Below, in pieces: positions 1-6,862 of a DNA stretch of 17,419 bases; within the stretch, counting starts at the first letter, position 1; each line of letters begins with the position of its first letter. The notes under the pieces were generated by a model. That model did not search any database, had not been told where the DNA came from, and worked only from the letters and a program-made list of their open reading frames with translations. Position numbers and translations under genes: made by a program. Source of the DNA: Pseudobowmanella sp964228145. GTDB taxonomy: Bacteria > Pseudomonadota > Gammaproteobacteria > Enterobacterales > Alteromonadaceae. The stretch is taken from contig CAXQZJ010000083.1 of NCBI GenBank assembly GCA_964228145.1, forward strand, positions 1 through 17,419, written 5' to 3'.

Positions 1-1340
1 GCGGCTTCTTGTTTGTGCCCGCGGGTATGATGTAACGCCCGTTGTAACATGATCTTCTCAAATTCAGGCAGGGCATGATCAAGAATATTTTGCTGACCAC
101 TCAGTAATTGGCTGTCTGCCCAGTTAGCTAAACGGGTTTGCCAGCTATCATCCTGCTGAGATTGAGAAACCACAGGGGCATTGTGTAACTCCGGCGGCAG
201 ATCTTCGGGGCGGACCTCCTGTCCGGATGCCATCACGGTTAGCCATCGACACAGATTCTCTAACTGGCGTACGTTTCCTGGCCAGGGAAGTTGTGTCAAC
301 ACACGCTCTGTATCGCTGTGCAGTGACTTACATTCGACGCTTAACTCTTCGCTGGCTTTGACTAGAAAATGCCGCGCCAGCGCAGGGATATCTTCACGCC
401 GTTCAGATAACGATGGAATATGAATACGGATGACATTTAAGCGGTGAAATAAATCCTCACGGAACTTGCCGTCAGCAACCCGCTGCTCTAAATCCTGATG
501 AGTTGCGGCTATAATTCTTACATCGACACTGACCGGGCTGTGACCTCCGACCCGATAAAACTGGCCATCGGCGAGTACCCGTAGCAAGCGAGTCTGCACA
601 TCCAATGGCATATCTCCTATCTCATCAAGGAACAAGGTGCCACCATTGGCTTGCTCAAAACGGCCTTGGCGCATGGTCTGTGCGCCGGTAAAAGCCCCTT
701 TTTCGTGACCGAACAGCTCGGATTCAATCAGATCAGCGGGGATAGCCGCCATGTTGAGCGCTATAAATGCATTTTGAGCGCGCGGACTATGACGGTGCAA
801 CGCATTGGCAACCAACTCTTTACCCGTTCCGGATTGGCCATTTATTAATACACTGATACTGGAGCGCGACAAGCGACCGATGGCACGAAACACCTCTTGC
901 ATAGCCGGCGCTTCTCCAATGATATCCGTCGTAGGCGACGCCAACTGTTGCTGTTGGCGAGCATTTTCTCTGGCTTGATTCAAGGCTCGTTGAATCAGAG
1001 CTACGGCTTCATCAATATCAAATGGTTTGGGAATATATTCAAAGGCCCCCCCGTGGAACGCGTTAACGGCAGAATCCAAGTCCGAATGAGCGGTCATAAT
1101 GATGATGGGGAGTGCAGGGTGACGTTGGTGTACATCCTTGAGCAGCTGCATACCGTCCATGCCGGGCATGCGAATATCGGAGATAATCACCTCAGGTTGC
1201 TCGCCGGCGTCAAGCTGTCGTACGACATCTTTTGCATCAGCAAAACTAAAACACTGTATATTTTCCGCTTGCAATGCTTTTTGCAAAACCCAGCGGATGG
1301 AGCTGTCGTCGTCAACGATCCAAACAGGTGCGTAATCCAT
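1..1340 (-). CDS. glnG: NtrC nitrogen response regulator, sigma-54 activator (C-terminus cut off)
   Basis: This is the DNA-binding activator that, when phosphorylated by NtrB, switches on sigma-54 promoters under nitrogen limitation. Translating the minus strand from the ATG at 1340 gives 446 residues before the window edge. The receiver domain has acidic residues at 9-12, a phospho-acceptor Asp55 in SDIRMPG, and a KPF motif. The central AAA+ domain has a Walker A motif GQSGTGKE (near 821-840), the sigma-54 contact motif GAFTGA, and a GGTLFLDEIGD Walker B. The visible end, GHKQEAA, is the start of the Fis-type helix-turn-helix, so about 20 residues are missing compared with the 469-residue E. 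coli protein. The start codon shares one base with the glnL stop (TGATG), which indicates translational coupling. The identification is secure; only the C-terminus is absent. Confidence 0.97.
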   Translation of the reverse strand, partial: MDYAPVWIVDDDSSIRWVLQKALQAENIQCFSFADAKDVVRQLDAGEQPEVIISDIRMPGMDGMQLLKDVHQRHPALPIIIMTAHSDLDSAVNAFHGGAFEYIPKPFDIDEAVALIQRALNQARENARQQQQLASPTTDIIGEAPAMQEVFRAIGRLSRSSISVLINGQSGTGKELVANALHRHSPRAQNAFIALNMAAIPADLIESELFGHEKGAFTGAQTMRQGRFEQANGGTLFLDEIGDMPLDVQTRLLRVLADGQFYRVGGHSPVSVDVRIIAATHQDLEQRVADGKFREDLFHRLNVIRIHIPSLSERREDIPALARHFLVKASEELSVECKSLHSDTERVLTQLPWPGNVRQLENLCRWLTVMASGQEVRPEDLPPELHNAPVVSQSQQDDSWQTRLANWADSQLLSGQQNILDHALPEFEKIMLQRALHHTRGHKQEA

Positions 1341-2422
1341 CAATCGGGTTCCTTCTGTATGATTGGTAAGTAAATAACGAATTCGGTGTGCCCAGGCCAG
1401 CTATGGCACTCAACTTTGCCCTGATGGTGGTCGATCACATTTTGGGCGATTGATAAGCCGAGTCCGGTTCCATCTTGCTTACCGGTTACCATGGGGTAGA
1501 ACAGGGTGTCGCGAAGATTCGGGGGGATGCCAGGTCCGTTATCAATCACTTTAATTTCAGCGCAAAGAGGGTGGCGTTTACCATGAATCATTTGCTGGCG
1601 CTGAACCCGGGTGACAATGATTATTTCACCTTTGCCCTGCAGCGCCTGAACACTGTTACGTACAATGTTCAATAAGGCTTGCTGTATCTTGTCGGCATCT
1701 ATCCACACATCCGGGATGCTGGGATCATAATCCCGGGTAAGCGTGATATTGCCGATGTCATCCAGTTGCACTAGGGTGCGAATTTTTTCGATCACTGCAT
1801 GAATGTTGTGCCAGGTAAATTGACCCGGCGTATTCGGACCGAGTAACCGATCGACCAGATTACGCAGGCGGTCGGCCTGTTCGATAATGATTTGGGTAAA
1901 CTCACGTAATTCCGGGCCGTCAAGTTGGCGTTGCAAAAGCTGTGCTGCGCCGCGCAAGCCGCCGAGTGGATTTTTGATTTCATGGGCCAAGCCGCGAATC
2001 ATCTCTTTTGCCGCCTGTTGCTGCGCCCATTGAATGTTTTCCTGACTGATTCGGCGCTGCTGATCGATAATTTTGACTTCGAGTAGCAAGGCTTTTTGCT
2101 GTTGATATTCAATGGTTGAAACCGTCAAATCAATGAGGCTGTGGCGACCGTCGATAAAGTGCAGCTGAACCTCACTGTCAGTGAAGCTCCCGGTTTGACG
2201 TGCAGCGCGGTATAAGCGGGCAACCGATAAGCTTGAATAAAGCAGCAGGTCGGGTAAACGTTGTTGCAGCATTCGTTGCTCACTGACACGCATGAGCGCC
2301 TCGGCAGCTGCATTAGCACCGAGCACGCGGAGTTTGTCATCTAGCAGCAACACTGCGGTTGTGAGTGACTGCAGTAAATGCAGGTGTTGTGTATTATCAG
2401 GCATGTTTCCACTATACGCCAT
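1340..2422 (-). CDS. glnL: NtrB nitrogen sensor histidine kinase/phosphatase
   Basis: Cytoplasmic kinase that phosphorylates or dephosphorylates NtrC according to PII (GlnB) signalling of nitrogen status. It has 360 residues and no membrane segment. An N-terminal PAS domain (about 10-110) is followed by the dimerisation/phosphorylation helix with His147 in GLAHEIKNPLGG. The catalytic ATPase domain shows the N box NIVRNSVQAL, the G1 box DNGPGIP and the G2 box GTGLGLS. E. coli NtrB has 349 residues. The start is uncertain: the ATG at 2422 lacks a clear Shine-Dalgarno sequence, while the in-frame ATG at 2404 is preceded by AGTGGAAAC and gives a 354-residue protein whose N-terminus fits E. coli better. 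An NtrC-type palindrome sits directly against the upstream start, suggesting autoregulation. It overlaps glnG by one base. Confidence 0.96.
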   Translation of the reverse strand: MAYSGNMPDNTQHLHLLQSLTTAVLLLDDKLRVLGANAAAEALMRVSEQRMLQQRLPDLLLYSSLSVARLYRAARQTGSFTDSEVQLHFIDGRHSLIDLTVSTIEYQQQKALLLEVKIIDQQRRISQENIQWAQQQAAKEMIRGLAHEIKNPLGGLRGAAQLLQRQLDGPELREFTQIIIEQADRLRNLVDRLLGPNTPGQFTWHNIHAVIEKIRTLVQLDDIGNITLTRDYDPSIPDVWIDADKIQQALLNIVRNSVQALQGKGEIIIVTRVQRQQMIHGKRHPLCAEIKVIDNGPGIPPNLRDTLFYPMVTGKQDGTGLGLSIAQNVIDHHQGKVECHSWPGHTEFVIYLPIIQKEPD

Positions 2423-2438
2423 GCACTAAAATGGTGCA
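2422..2438. promoter_or_regulatory. NtrC-binding site at the glnL start
   Basis: The sequence TGCACTAAAATGGTGCA is a perfect match to the enteric NtrC consensus GCAC-N7-GTGC. It touches the first base of the upstream glnL ATG and lies 18 bases before the alternative start at 2404. In E. coli a comparable site represses the glnL promoter, so negative autoregulation of glnL-glnG is the natural inference. No convincing -35/-10 pair was identified between this site and the preceding gene. Confidence 0.75.
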
Positions 2439-2494
2439 CTTGAAATCGCGAGCTAAATAAAGGTGTTTAGATACGCATCTCGGCGGCGCCGATT

Positions 2495-2998
2495 TTACTG
2501 GCGTGCCGGCGTGTTTATGCTGGTGCGCATCAAATACACCGTAATGGTAGGACTCGATGCAATTACCTTGCCTGAATTGTCTTTTAACTGAATTTGTAAT
2601 TGGTGCTCACCACGGTCCACATTGGACAGTTGAAAATAGGGCCGCGAAGCACTAGCGACTGGCTTGCCGTCCATCAGTAAACTGAACTGACCGCCACGCT
2701 GAGGTGAGATGGTTGCACTGATTGTCATGTCACCGGCGTTACTGCGAATTTGCTGTTGATCGAGCGGGCTTTTGAAGCGCAATTGATACTCAGTTGCAGG
2801 TTTAGAGTTGGTTTGTGTTGGTTGCGTTGTGACTGGCATTGACGGCATCACTGCACTGTTAACCGCAGACAAGTCTATCCGCTCAGCACCGGGCTGAGGC
2901 TTGTCTGTGTAGGTTACGCTACCGTCTTCGAGGGTGAGTTTATACACCGGAGCTGACGATAATACCTGAAACACTATCGCGAACAGAAGTGAGTTCAT
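2495..2998 (-). CDS. Exported DUF4124 domain protein
   Basis: A 167-residue protein of unknown function. The first 16 or so residues are hydrophobic and look like a signal peptide (MNSLLFAIVFQVLSSA), although no basic residue precedes the core. The segment YKLTLEDGSVTYTDKPQPGAERIDL is a recognisable DUF4124 motif, a short domain common at the N-terminus of gammaproteobacterial envelope proteins. Residues about 70-160 look like an Ig-like beta domain, with phrases such as FSLLMDGKPVASASRP and GEHQLQIQLKDNSGKVIASSPTITVYL. It lies between glnA and glnL on the same strand, which suggests a conserved passenger of the nitrogen locus. Only 22 bases separate its start from the glnA terminator and there is no clear Shine-Dalgarno sequence, so transcription may depend on read-through. 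The role is unknown. Confidence 0.85.
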   Translation of the reverse strand: MNSLLFAIVFQVLSSAPVYKLTLEDGSVTYTDKPQPGAERIDLSAVNSAVMPSMPVTTQPTQTNSKPATEYQLRFKSPLDQQQIRSNAGDMTISATISPQRGGQFSLLMDGKPVASASRPYFQLSNVDRGEHQLQIQLKDNSGKVIASSPTITVYLMRTSINTPARQ

Positions 2999-3020
2999 GG
3001 GTTAAGTGTAATGTGCTTTT

Positions 3021-3054
3021 GAGAAATAAAAAAGCCCGCTAATGAGCGGGCTTT
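3021..3054 (-). terminator. Rho-independent terminator after glnA
   Basis: Read on the minus strand, AAAGCCCGCT-CATT-AGCGGGCTTT forms a perfect 10-bp stem with a 4-base loop, followed by TTTATTT. It lies 18 bases beyond the glnA stop codon and before the DUF4124 gene, so it should separate abundant glnA transcript from lower glnLG expression. Confidence 0.92.
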
Positions 3055-3072
3055 GAACCTGTGTATTGAGAC

Positions 3073-4482
3073 TTATACGCTGTAGTACATCTCAAATTCA
3101 ACTGGGTGAGTAGTCATGTTGAGTTTTTCTACTTCAGCGCGTTTAAGCTCGATGTAGGCATCAATCATGTCATCCGTCATTACACCACCACGGGTCAGGA
3201 ATTCACGGTCTGCATCCAGTGCATCAAGTGCTTGTTCTAATGAACTGGCAACAGTCGGAATTTGCTTCGCTTCTTCCGCTGGCAAGTCATATAAATCTTT
3301 GTCCATGGCGTCGCCAGGGTGGATTTTGTTCTGAATTCCGTCAAGGCCAGCCATCAACATGGCAGAGAACGCCAGGTAGGGGTTCGCTGTTGGGTCTGGG
3401 AAGCGCACTTCAATACGGCGCGCTTTGGCACTGCTAACGTGGGGAATACGAATTGATGCAGAACGGTTACGGGCAGAGTAAGCCAGCATAACCGGTGCTT
3501 CGAAACCAGGCACCAAACGCTTGTACGAGTTCGTAGACGCGTTGGTAAACGCGTTAATAGCCCGAGCGTGTTTGATGATACCGCCAATATAGTAAAGCGC
3601 TTCCTCTGATAATCCAGCGTACTTGTCACCGGCGAAGATGTTTTTACCATCTTTACTGATAGATTGGTGTACGTGCATGCCTGAACCGTTATCACCTACC
3701 AATGGCTTAGGCATAAAGGTGGCTGACAGGCCGTAGGCATCAGCAACGTTGTGAACAACGTACTTGTATACCTGAATTTCATCAGCTTTGGTTACCAGGG
3801 TATTGAACTGGCAGGCAATTTCGTTCTGTCCGGCGGTAGCAACTTCGTGGTGATGGGCTTCGATAACCAGCCCCATTTCTTCCATTACCATACACATTGC
3901 GGTACGGATATCATGGGCAGAATCTACCGGTGGTACCGGGAAGTAGCCGCCTTTCACACCCGGGCGGTGACCCAGGTTACCGTTGTCATATTCCGCACCT
4001 GAGTTCCATTTGGCTTCAGTCGAGTCGATTTCATAGAAACAACCGCTCATTTCAGAGTGGAATTTTACGTCGTTAAACATGAAAAACTCTGGCTCTGGAC
4101 CAAATAGTGCAGTGTCACCGACACCGGTTGATTGTAAATATTCTTCTGCGCGACGTGCAACAGAGCGAGGGTCGCGCTCATAGCCTTGCATAGTGGCAGG
4201 CTCAAGAATGTCACAACGCAGGTTAACTTGTGCTTCTTCAGAGAAAGGGTCGAGGACCGCAGTGCTTGCGTCAGGCATCAGCACCATGTCAGATTCATTG
4301 ATTCCTTTCCAGCCAGCGATAGATGAACCATCAAACATTTTACCTTCTTCGAAGAACTCTTCGTCGATGAGGCGAGCAGGAATTGAAACGTGTTGCTCTT
4401 TTCCTTTGGTGTCTGTAAAACGCAGGTCCACGAATTTCGCTTCGCTTTCATTAATTAGGTCCAAAACCTTCTGAATTGACAT
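3073..4482 (-). CDS. glnA: Glutamine synthetase, type I
   Basis: Makes glutamine from glutamate, ammonia and ATP as a cytoplasmic dodecamer; it is the main route of ammonium assimilation under nitrogen limitation. With the start at 4482 the protein has 469 residues, the same as E. coli GlnA. Visible signatures are DGSSIAGWKGI (about 51-61), GPEPEFFMF, the ATP-binding segment KPLVGDNGSGMHVHQS (about 259-274), the active-site loop VPGFEAP with Glu328, and Tyr398 in DLYDLP, the adenylylation site used by GlnE in type I-beta enzymes. I chose this ATG because GGAGG lies 6 bases upstream; the reading frame stays open for 55 further codons upstream but those residues are not part of the family. Transcription is likely from a sigma-54 promoter under NtrC. 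Confidence 0.98.
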   Translation of the reverse strand: MSIQKVLDLINESEAKFVDLRFTDTKGKEQHVSIPARLIDEEFFEEGKMFDGSSIAGWKGINESDMVLMPDASTAVLDPFSEEAQVNLRCDILEPATMQGYERDPRSVARRAEEYLQSTGVGDTALFGPEPEFFMFNDVKFHSEMSGCFYEIDSTEAKWNSGAEYDNGNLGHRPGVKGGYFPVPPVDSAHDIRTAMCMVMEEMGLVIEAHHHEVATAGQNEIACQFNTLVTKADEIQVYKYVVHNVADAYGLSATFMPKPLVGDNGSGMHVHQSISKDGKNIFAGDKYAGLSEEALYYIGGIIKHARAINAFTNASTNSYKRLVPGFEAPVMLAYSARNRSASIRIPHVSSAKARRIEVRFPDPTANPYLAFSAMLMAGLDGIQNKIHPGDAMDKDLYDLPAEEAKQIPTVASSLEQALDALDADREFLTRGGVMTDDMIDAYIELKRAEVEKLNMTTHPVEFEMYYSV

Positions 4483-4507
4483 GTTTTCCTCCAAGAGTAT
4501 GCCAGGT

Positions 4508-4522
4508 GTGTGGTAACCACAC
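4508..4522. repeat. Palindrome in the glnA leader
   Basis: GTGTGGTAACCACAC is a 7-bp inverted repeat around a single base (or a 6-bp stem with a 3-base loop in RNA). It lies 25 bases upstream of the glnA ATG, downstream of the predicted sigma-54 start site, and so would be in the mRNA leader. It could be an operator for an unidentified repressor (the core TGGT-A-ACCA resembles GntR-type half-sites) or an RNA hairpin. The symmetry is directly visible; the function is unknown. Confidence 0.5.
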
Positions 4523-4552
4523 GAATCATTTAATAACGCACTGTCACCGTTT

Positions 4553-4569
4553 AAGCGATAAATGTGCCA
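4553..4569 (-). promoter_or_regulatory. Sigma-54 promoter of glnA
   Basis: Read on the minus strand, TGGCACATTTATCGCTT has the GG and GC dinucleotides separated by exactly 10 bases, as required for RpoN -24/-12 promoters (consensus TGGCAC-N5-TTGC). The -24 element is perfect and the -12 element has one mismatch (TCGC for TTGC). It predicts a transcript start near 4543 and a leader of about 60 bases. Two NtrC-type sites lie about 108 and 129 bases upstream of that start, a normal enhancer distance. Confidence 0.78.
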
Positions 4570-4642
4570 ACTTTGAGGCACTGGCGCAGGCCGCATTGTA
4601 CCGTTTGACATCAGACTTTTGCGCCGACGGAATTGTAAATGT

Positions 4643-4659
4643 TGCACTAAAATGGAACT
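4643..4659. promoter_or_regulatory. NtrC enhancer site, degenerate half (glnA proximal)
   Basis: TGCACTAAAATGGAACT has a perfect left half (GCAC) and a poor right half (GAAC for GTGC). Its first 13 bases are identical to the perfect site at the glnL start. Its centre is 21 bp, two helical turns, from the stronger neighbouring site, which supports cooperative binding on one DNA face. Confidence 0.6.
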
Positions 4660-4663
4660 TTAT

Positions 4664-4680
4664 TGCACGATAATGGTGCA
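4664..4680. promoter_or_regulatory. NtrC enhancer site, strong (glnA distal)
   Basis: TGCACGATAATGGTGCA is a perfect GCAC-N7-GTGC NtrC palindrome. Its centre is about 129 bases upstream of the predicted glnA start, comparable to the E. coli glnA enhancer. It lies in the region shared with the divergent typA gene, but its position fits control of glnA. Confidence 0.8.
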
Positions 4681-4809
4681 CATGCGCCATTTCGAATCAG
4701 ATTAGCGCGTTCATTTCCCCTTAAGTAAAGTCAAAATAATCTGCTTTGCCCAACTTTGACGCGTTGTGATGACAGATTGATGACTTTTTTCAGTTTGTGC
4801 GAAATCTGG

Positions 4810-4838
4810 TCGCCAACGCGCCTATAACCCTGTACAAT
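4810..4838 (+). promoter_or_regulatory. Candidate sigma-70 promoter of typA
   Basis: TCGCCA (4/6 to the -35 consensus) and TACAAT (5/6 to -10) are separated by 17 bases. The transcript would begin near 4845, giving a leader of about 60 bases before the typA ATG. The assignment rests on sequence match and position only. Confidence 0.5.
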
Positions 4839-4905
4839 CCGCGCAATTTTTTAACTGAGCCGCATTTTGCCGGTTCAGTAGCAACCAACATGTGACAACA
4901 TCATT

Positions 4906-6732
4906 ATGAGTCAAGATCTCTCTAAATTACGTAACATCGCGATTATCGCCCACGTTGACCACGGTAAAACCACCCTGGTAGACAAACTTCTGCAGCAATC
5001 CGGTACGTTGGAAAGCCGCGGTGAAGTACAGGAACGGGTGATGGATTCCAACGCCCTCGAGAAAGAGCGTGGTATCACTATTTTGGCGAAAAACACGGCC
5101 ATTAAATGGAACGACTACCGGATTAACATCGTAGACACTCCCGGACACGCCGATTTCGGTGGTGAGGTAGAGCGTGTTATGTCGATGGTTGACTGTGTAC
5201 TGCTGTTGGTTGATGCACAAGAAGGTCCAATGCCGCAAACACGGTTTGTGACGCAGAAGGCTTTCGCACAAGGTCTGAAGCCGATTGTCGTGATCAATAA
5301 AATCGACAAGCCTGGTGCACGCCCTGATTGGGTAATGGATCAGGTGTTTGATCTGTTCGACAACCTGGGTGCAACCGATGAGCAGTTAGATTTTCAGGTT
5401 GTTTACGCGTCTGCATTGAACGGTTGGGCGAGTAATGACGCCGAACAGCCTGGTGAAGATATGACGGCATTGTTCCAGATGATCGTTGATCAGGTGTCAC
5501 CGCCGGATGCGGATGTAGATGGTCCTTTCCAAATGCAGATCTCGCAACTGGATTACAACTCTTATGTGGGTGTTATCGGTGTTGGTCGTGTCAAGCGCGG
5601 CAGTGTTAAACTCAACCAGCAGGTCACTGTTGTCGGGGCAGACGGTAAAAAGCGTAATGGCAAAGTTGGCCAGGTGTTAGGTTACTTAGGTCTGGATCGT
5701 CACGAAGTGGAAAAAGCCAGTGCTGGTGACATCATCGCTATCAGTGGTTTGGGCGAACTGAAAATTTCTGACACCGTATGTGATGTTAACACCGTAGAAG
5801 CCTTGCCTGCGCTTTCAGTTGACGAGCCAACCGTGACCATGACCTTCCAGGTGAACACCTCGCCGTTTGCCGGTAAAGAAGGTAAATATGTTACCTCGCG
5901 TAATATCCTTGATCGCTTGAAAGACGAATTGGTTCATAACGTTGCTTTGCGTGTAGAAGAGACTGACAACCCGGATAAATTCCGTGTCTCAGGTCGTGGT
6001 GAGCTGCACTTGGGTATTCTGATTGAAAACATGCGTCGTGAAGGCTATGAGCTGGCAGTATCACGTCCGGAAGTTATTCTGCGTGAAGTGGACGGTGAGC
6101 TACAAGAGCCCTATGAAACGGTTACTATTGACTGTGAAGAAGAGCATCAGGGTTCAGTCATGGAGCAGTTGGGGTTACGTAAAGGTGAACTGACTGACAT
6201 GTCACCGGATGGTAAAGGTCGTATTCGTATGGACTTTATGATTCCGAGCCGCGGTTTGATTGGTTTCCAAACTGAATTTATGACACTGACTTCAGGTTCC
6301 GGTTTGTTGTACCACACGTTCGATCACTATGGCCCGCACAAAGGTGGTCAGATTGGTGAGCGTAAAAACGGTGTACTGATTGCCAATGCAGCAGGTAAGG
6401 CGTTGACCAATGCGTTGTGGAACTTGCAAGAGCGTGGCCGTTTATTTATCGGTCATGGTGTTGAAGTGTACGAAGGTATGGTAATTGGTATTCACAGTCG
6501 TGATAACGATTTGACCGTTAATGCGCTCAAAGGAAAGCAGCTAACTAACGTGCGTGCTGCCGGTACTGATGAAGCACAGAATCTTGTTCCACCGATCATT
6601 ATGTCGTTGGAGCAAGCGCTGGAATTCATCGATAACGATGAATTGGTAGAGGTCACGCCGCAAAGTATTCGTATTCGTAAGAAGCTACTTACTGAAAACG
6701 AACGTAAGCGAGCCTCTCGCAGCAAAGCTTAA
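4906..6732 (+). CDS. typA: Ribosome-associated translational GTPase TypA/BipA
   Basis: EF-G-like GTPase that binds the ribosome and helps large-subunit assembly and growth under stress or cold. It has 608 residues against 607 in E. coli. The G domain shows the P-loop AHVDHGKT (15-22), switch I RGITI (about 55-59), DTPGH (77-81) and NKID (131-134). Domain II (about 205-300) and the EF-G-like domains III and V follow, and the BipA-specific C-terminal region has SRGLIGFQTEFMTLTSGSG and the basic tail RIRKKLLTENERKRASRSKA. There is no strong Shine-Dalgarno sequence before the ATG. It is divergent from glnA and has its own promoter candidate and terminator, so it appears monocistronic. Confidence 0.98.
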   Translation: MSQDLSKLRNIAIIAHVDHGKTTLVDKLLQQSGTLESRGEVQERVMDSNALEKERGITILAKNTAIKWNDYRINIVDTPGHADFGGEVERVMSMVDCVLLLVDAQEGPMPQTRFVTQKAFAQGLKPIVVINKIDKPGARPDWVMDQVFDLFDNLGATDEQLDFQVVYASALNGWASNDAEQPGEDMTALFQMIVDQVSPPDADVDGPFQMQISQLDYNSYVGVIGVGRVKRGSVKLNQQVTVVGADGKKRNGKVGQVLGYLGLDRHEVEKASAGDIIAISGLGELKISDTVCDVNTVEALPALSVDEPTVTMTFQVNTSPFAGKEGKYVTSRNILDRLKDELVHNVALRVEETDNPDKFRVSGRGELHLGILIENMRREGYELAVSRPEVILREVDGELQEPYETVTIDCEEEHQGSVMEQLGLRKGELTDMSPDGKGRIRMDFMIPSRGLIGFQTEFMTLTSGSGLLYHTFDHYGPHKGGQIGERKNGVLIANAAGKALTNALWNLQERGRLFIGHGVEVYEGMVIGIHSRDNDLTVNALKGKQLTNVRAAGTDEAQNLVPPIIMSLEQALEFIDNDELVEVTPQSIRIRKKLLTENERKRASRSKA

Positions 6733-6748
6733 TTAACGCTTTACGTTT

Positions 6749-6777
6749 AAAAGGCCGCGATAAGCGGCCTTTTTTAT
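6749..6777 (+). terminator. Rho-independent terminator after typA
   Basis: AAAAGGCCGC-GATAA-GCGGCCTTTT forms a 10-bp stem with a 5-base loop, followed by further T residues. It lies 16 bases after the typA stop codon and isolates it from the downstream phosphodiesterase gene. Confidence 0.93.
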
Positions 6778-6862
6778 AGGTTGCGCTATCAAAATTCGGA
6801 CTGTCGTTTTAGTACTATCTTAGCTACAGTTGTTAATCTACGAAAGGATTGTTAGGGACAAC

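Noticed and set aside
897..1373. 158-codon plus-strand open frame
   Set aside because: It is antisense to the well-identified glnG gene and has no recognisable protein features.
2479..2495. GC-rich hyphenated palindrome between the DUF4124 gene and glnL
   Set aside because: On the minus strand TCGGCG-C-CGCCGA has too short a loop and no following T run, so it is not a credible terminator.
4483..4647. 55-codon N-terminal extension of glnA in an open frame
   Set aside because: The family starts at MSIQKVLDL, which is preceded by GGAGG and gives exactly 469 residues; the extension also covers the sigma-54 promoter.
4890..4895. ATG-TGA start-stop just upstream of typA
   Set aside because: A two-codon element can arise by chance and has no Shine-Dalgarno sequence; no regulatory claim can be supported.
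4927..5271. 114-codon minus-strand open frame
   Set aside because: It lies entirely within typA on the opposite strand and has low-quality composition and no start signal.
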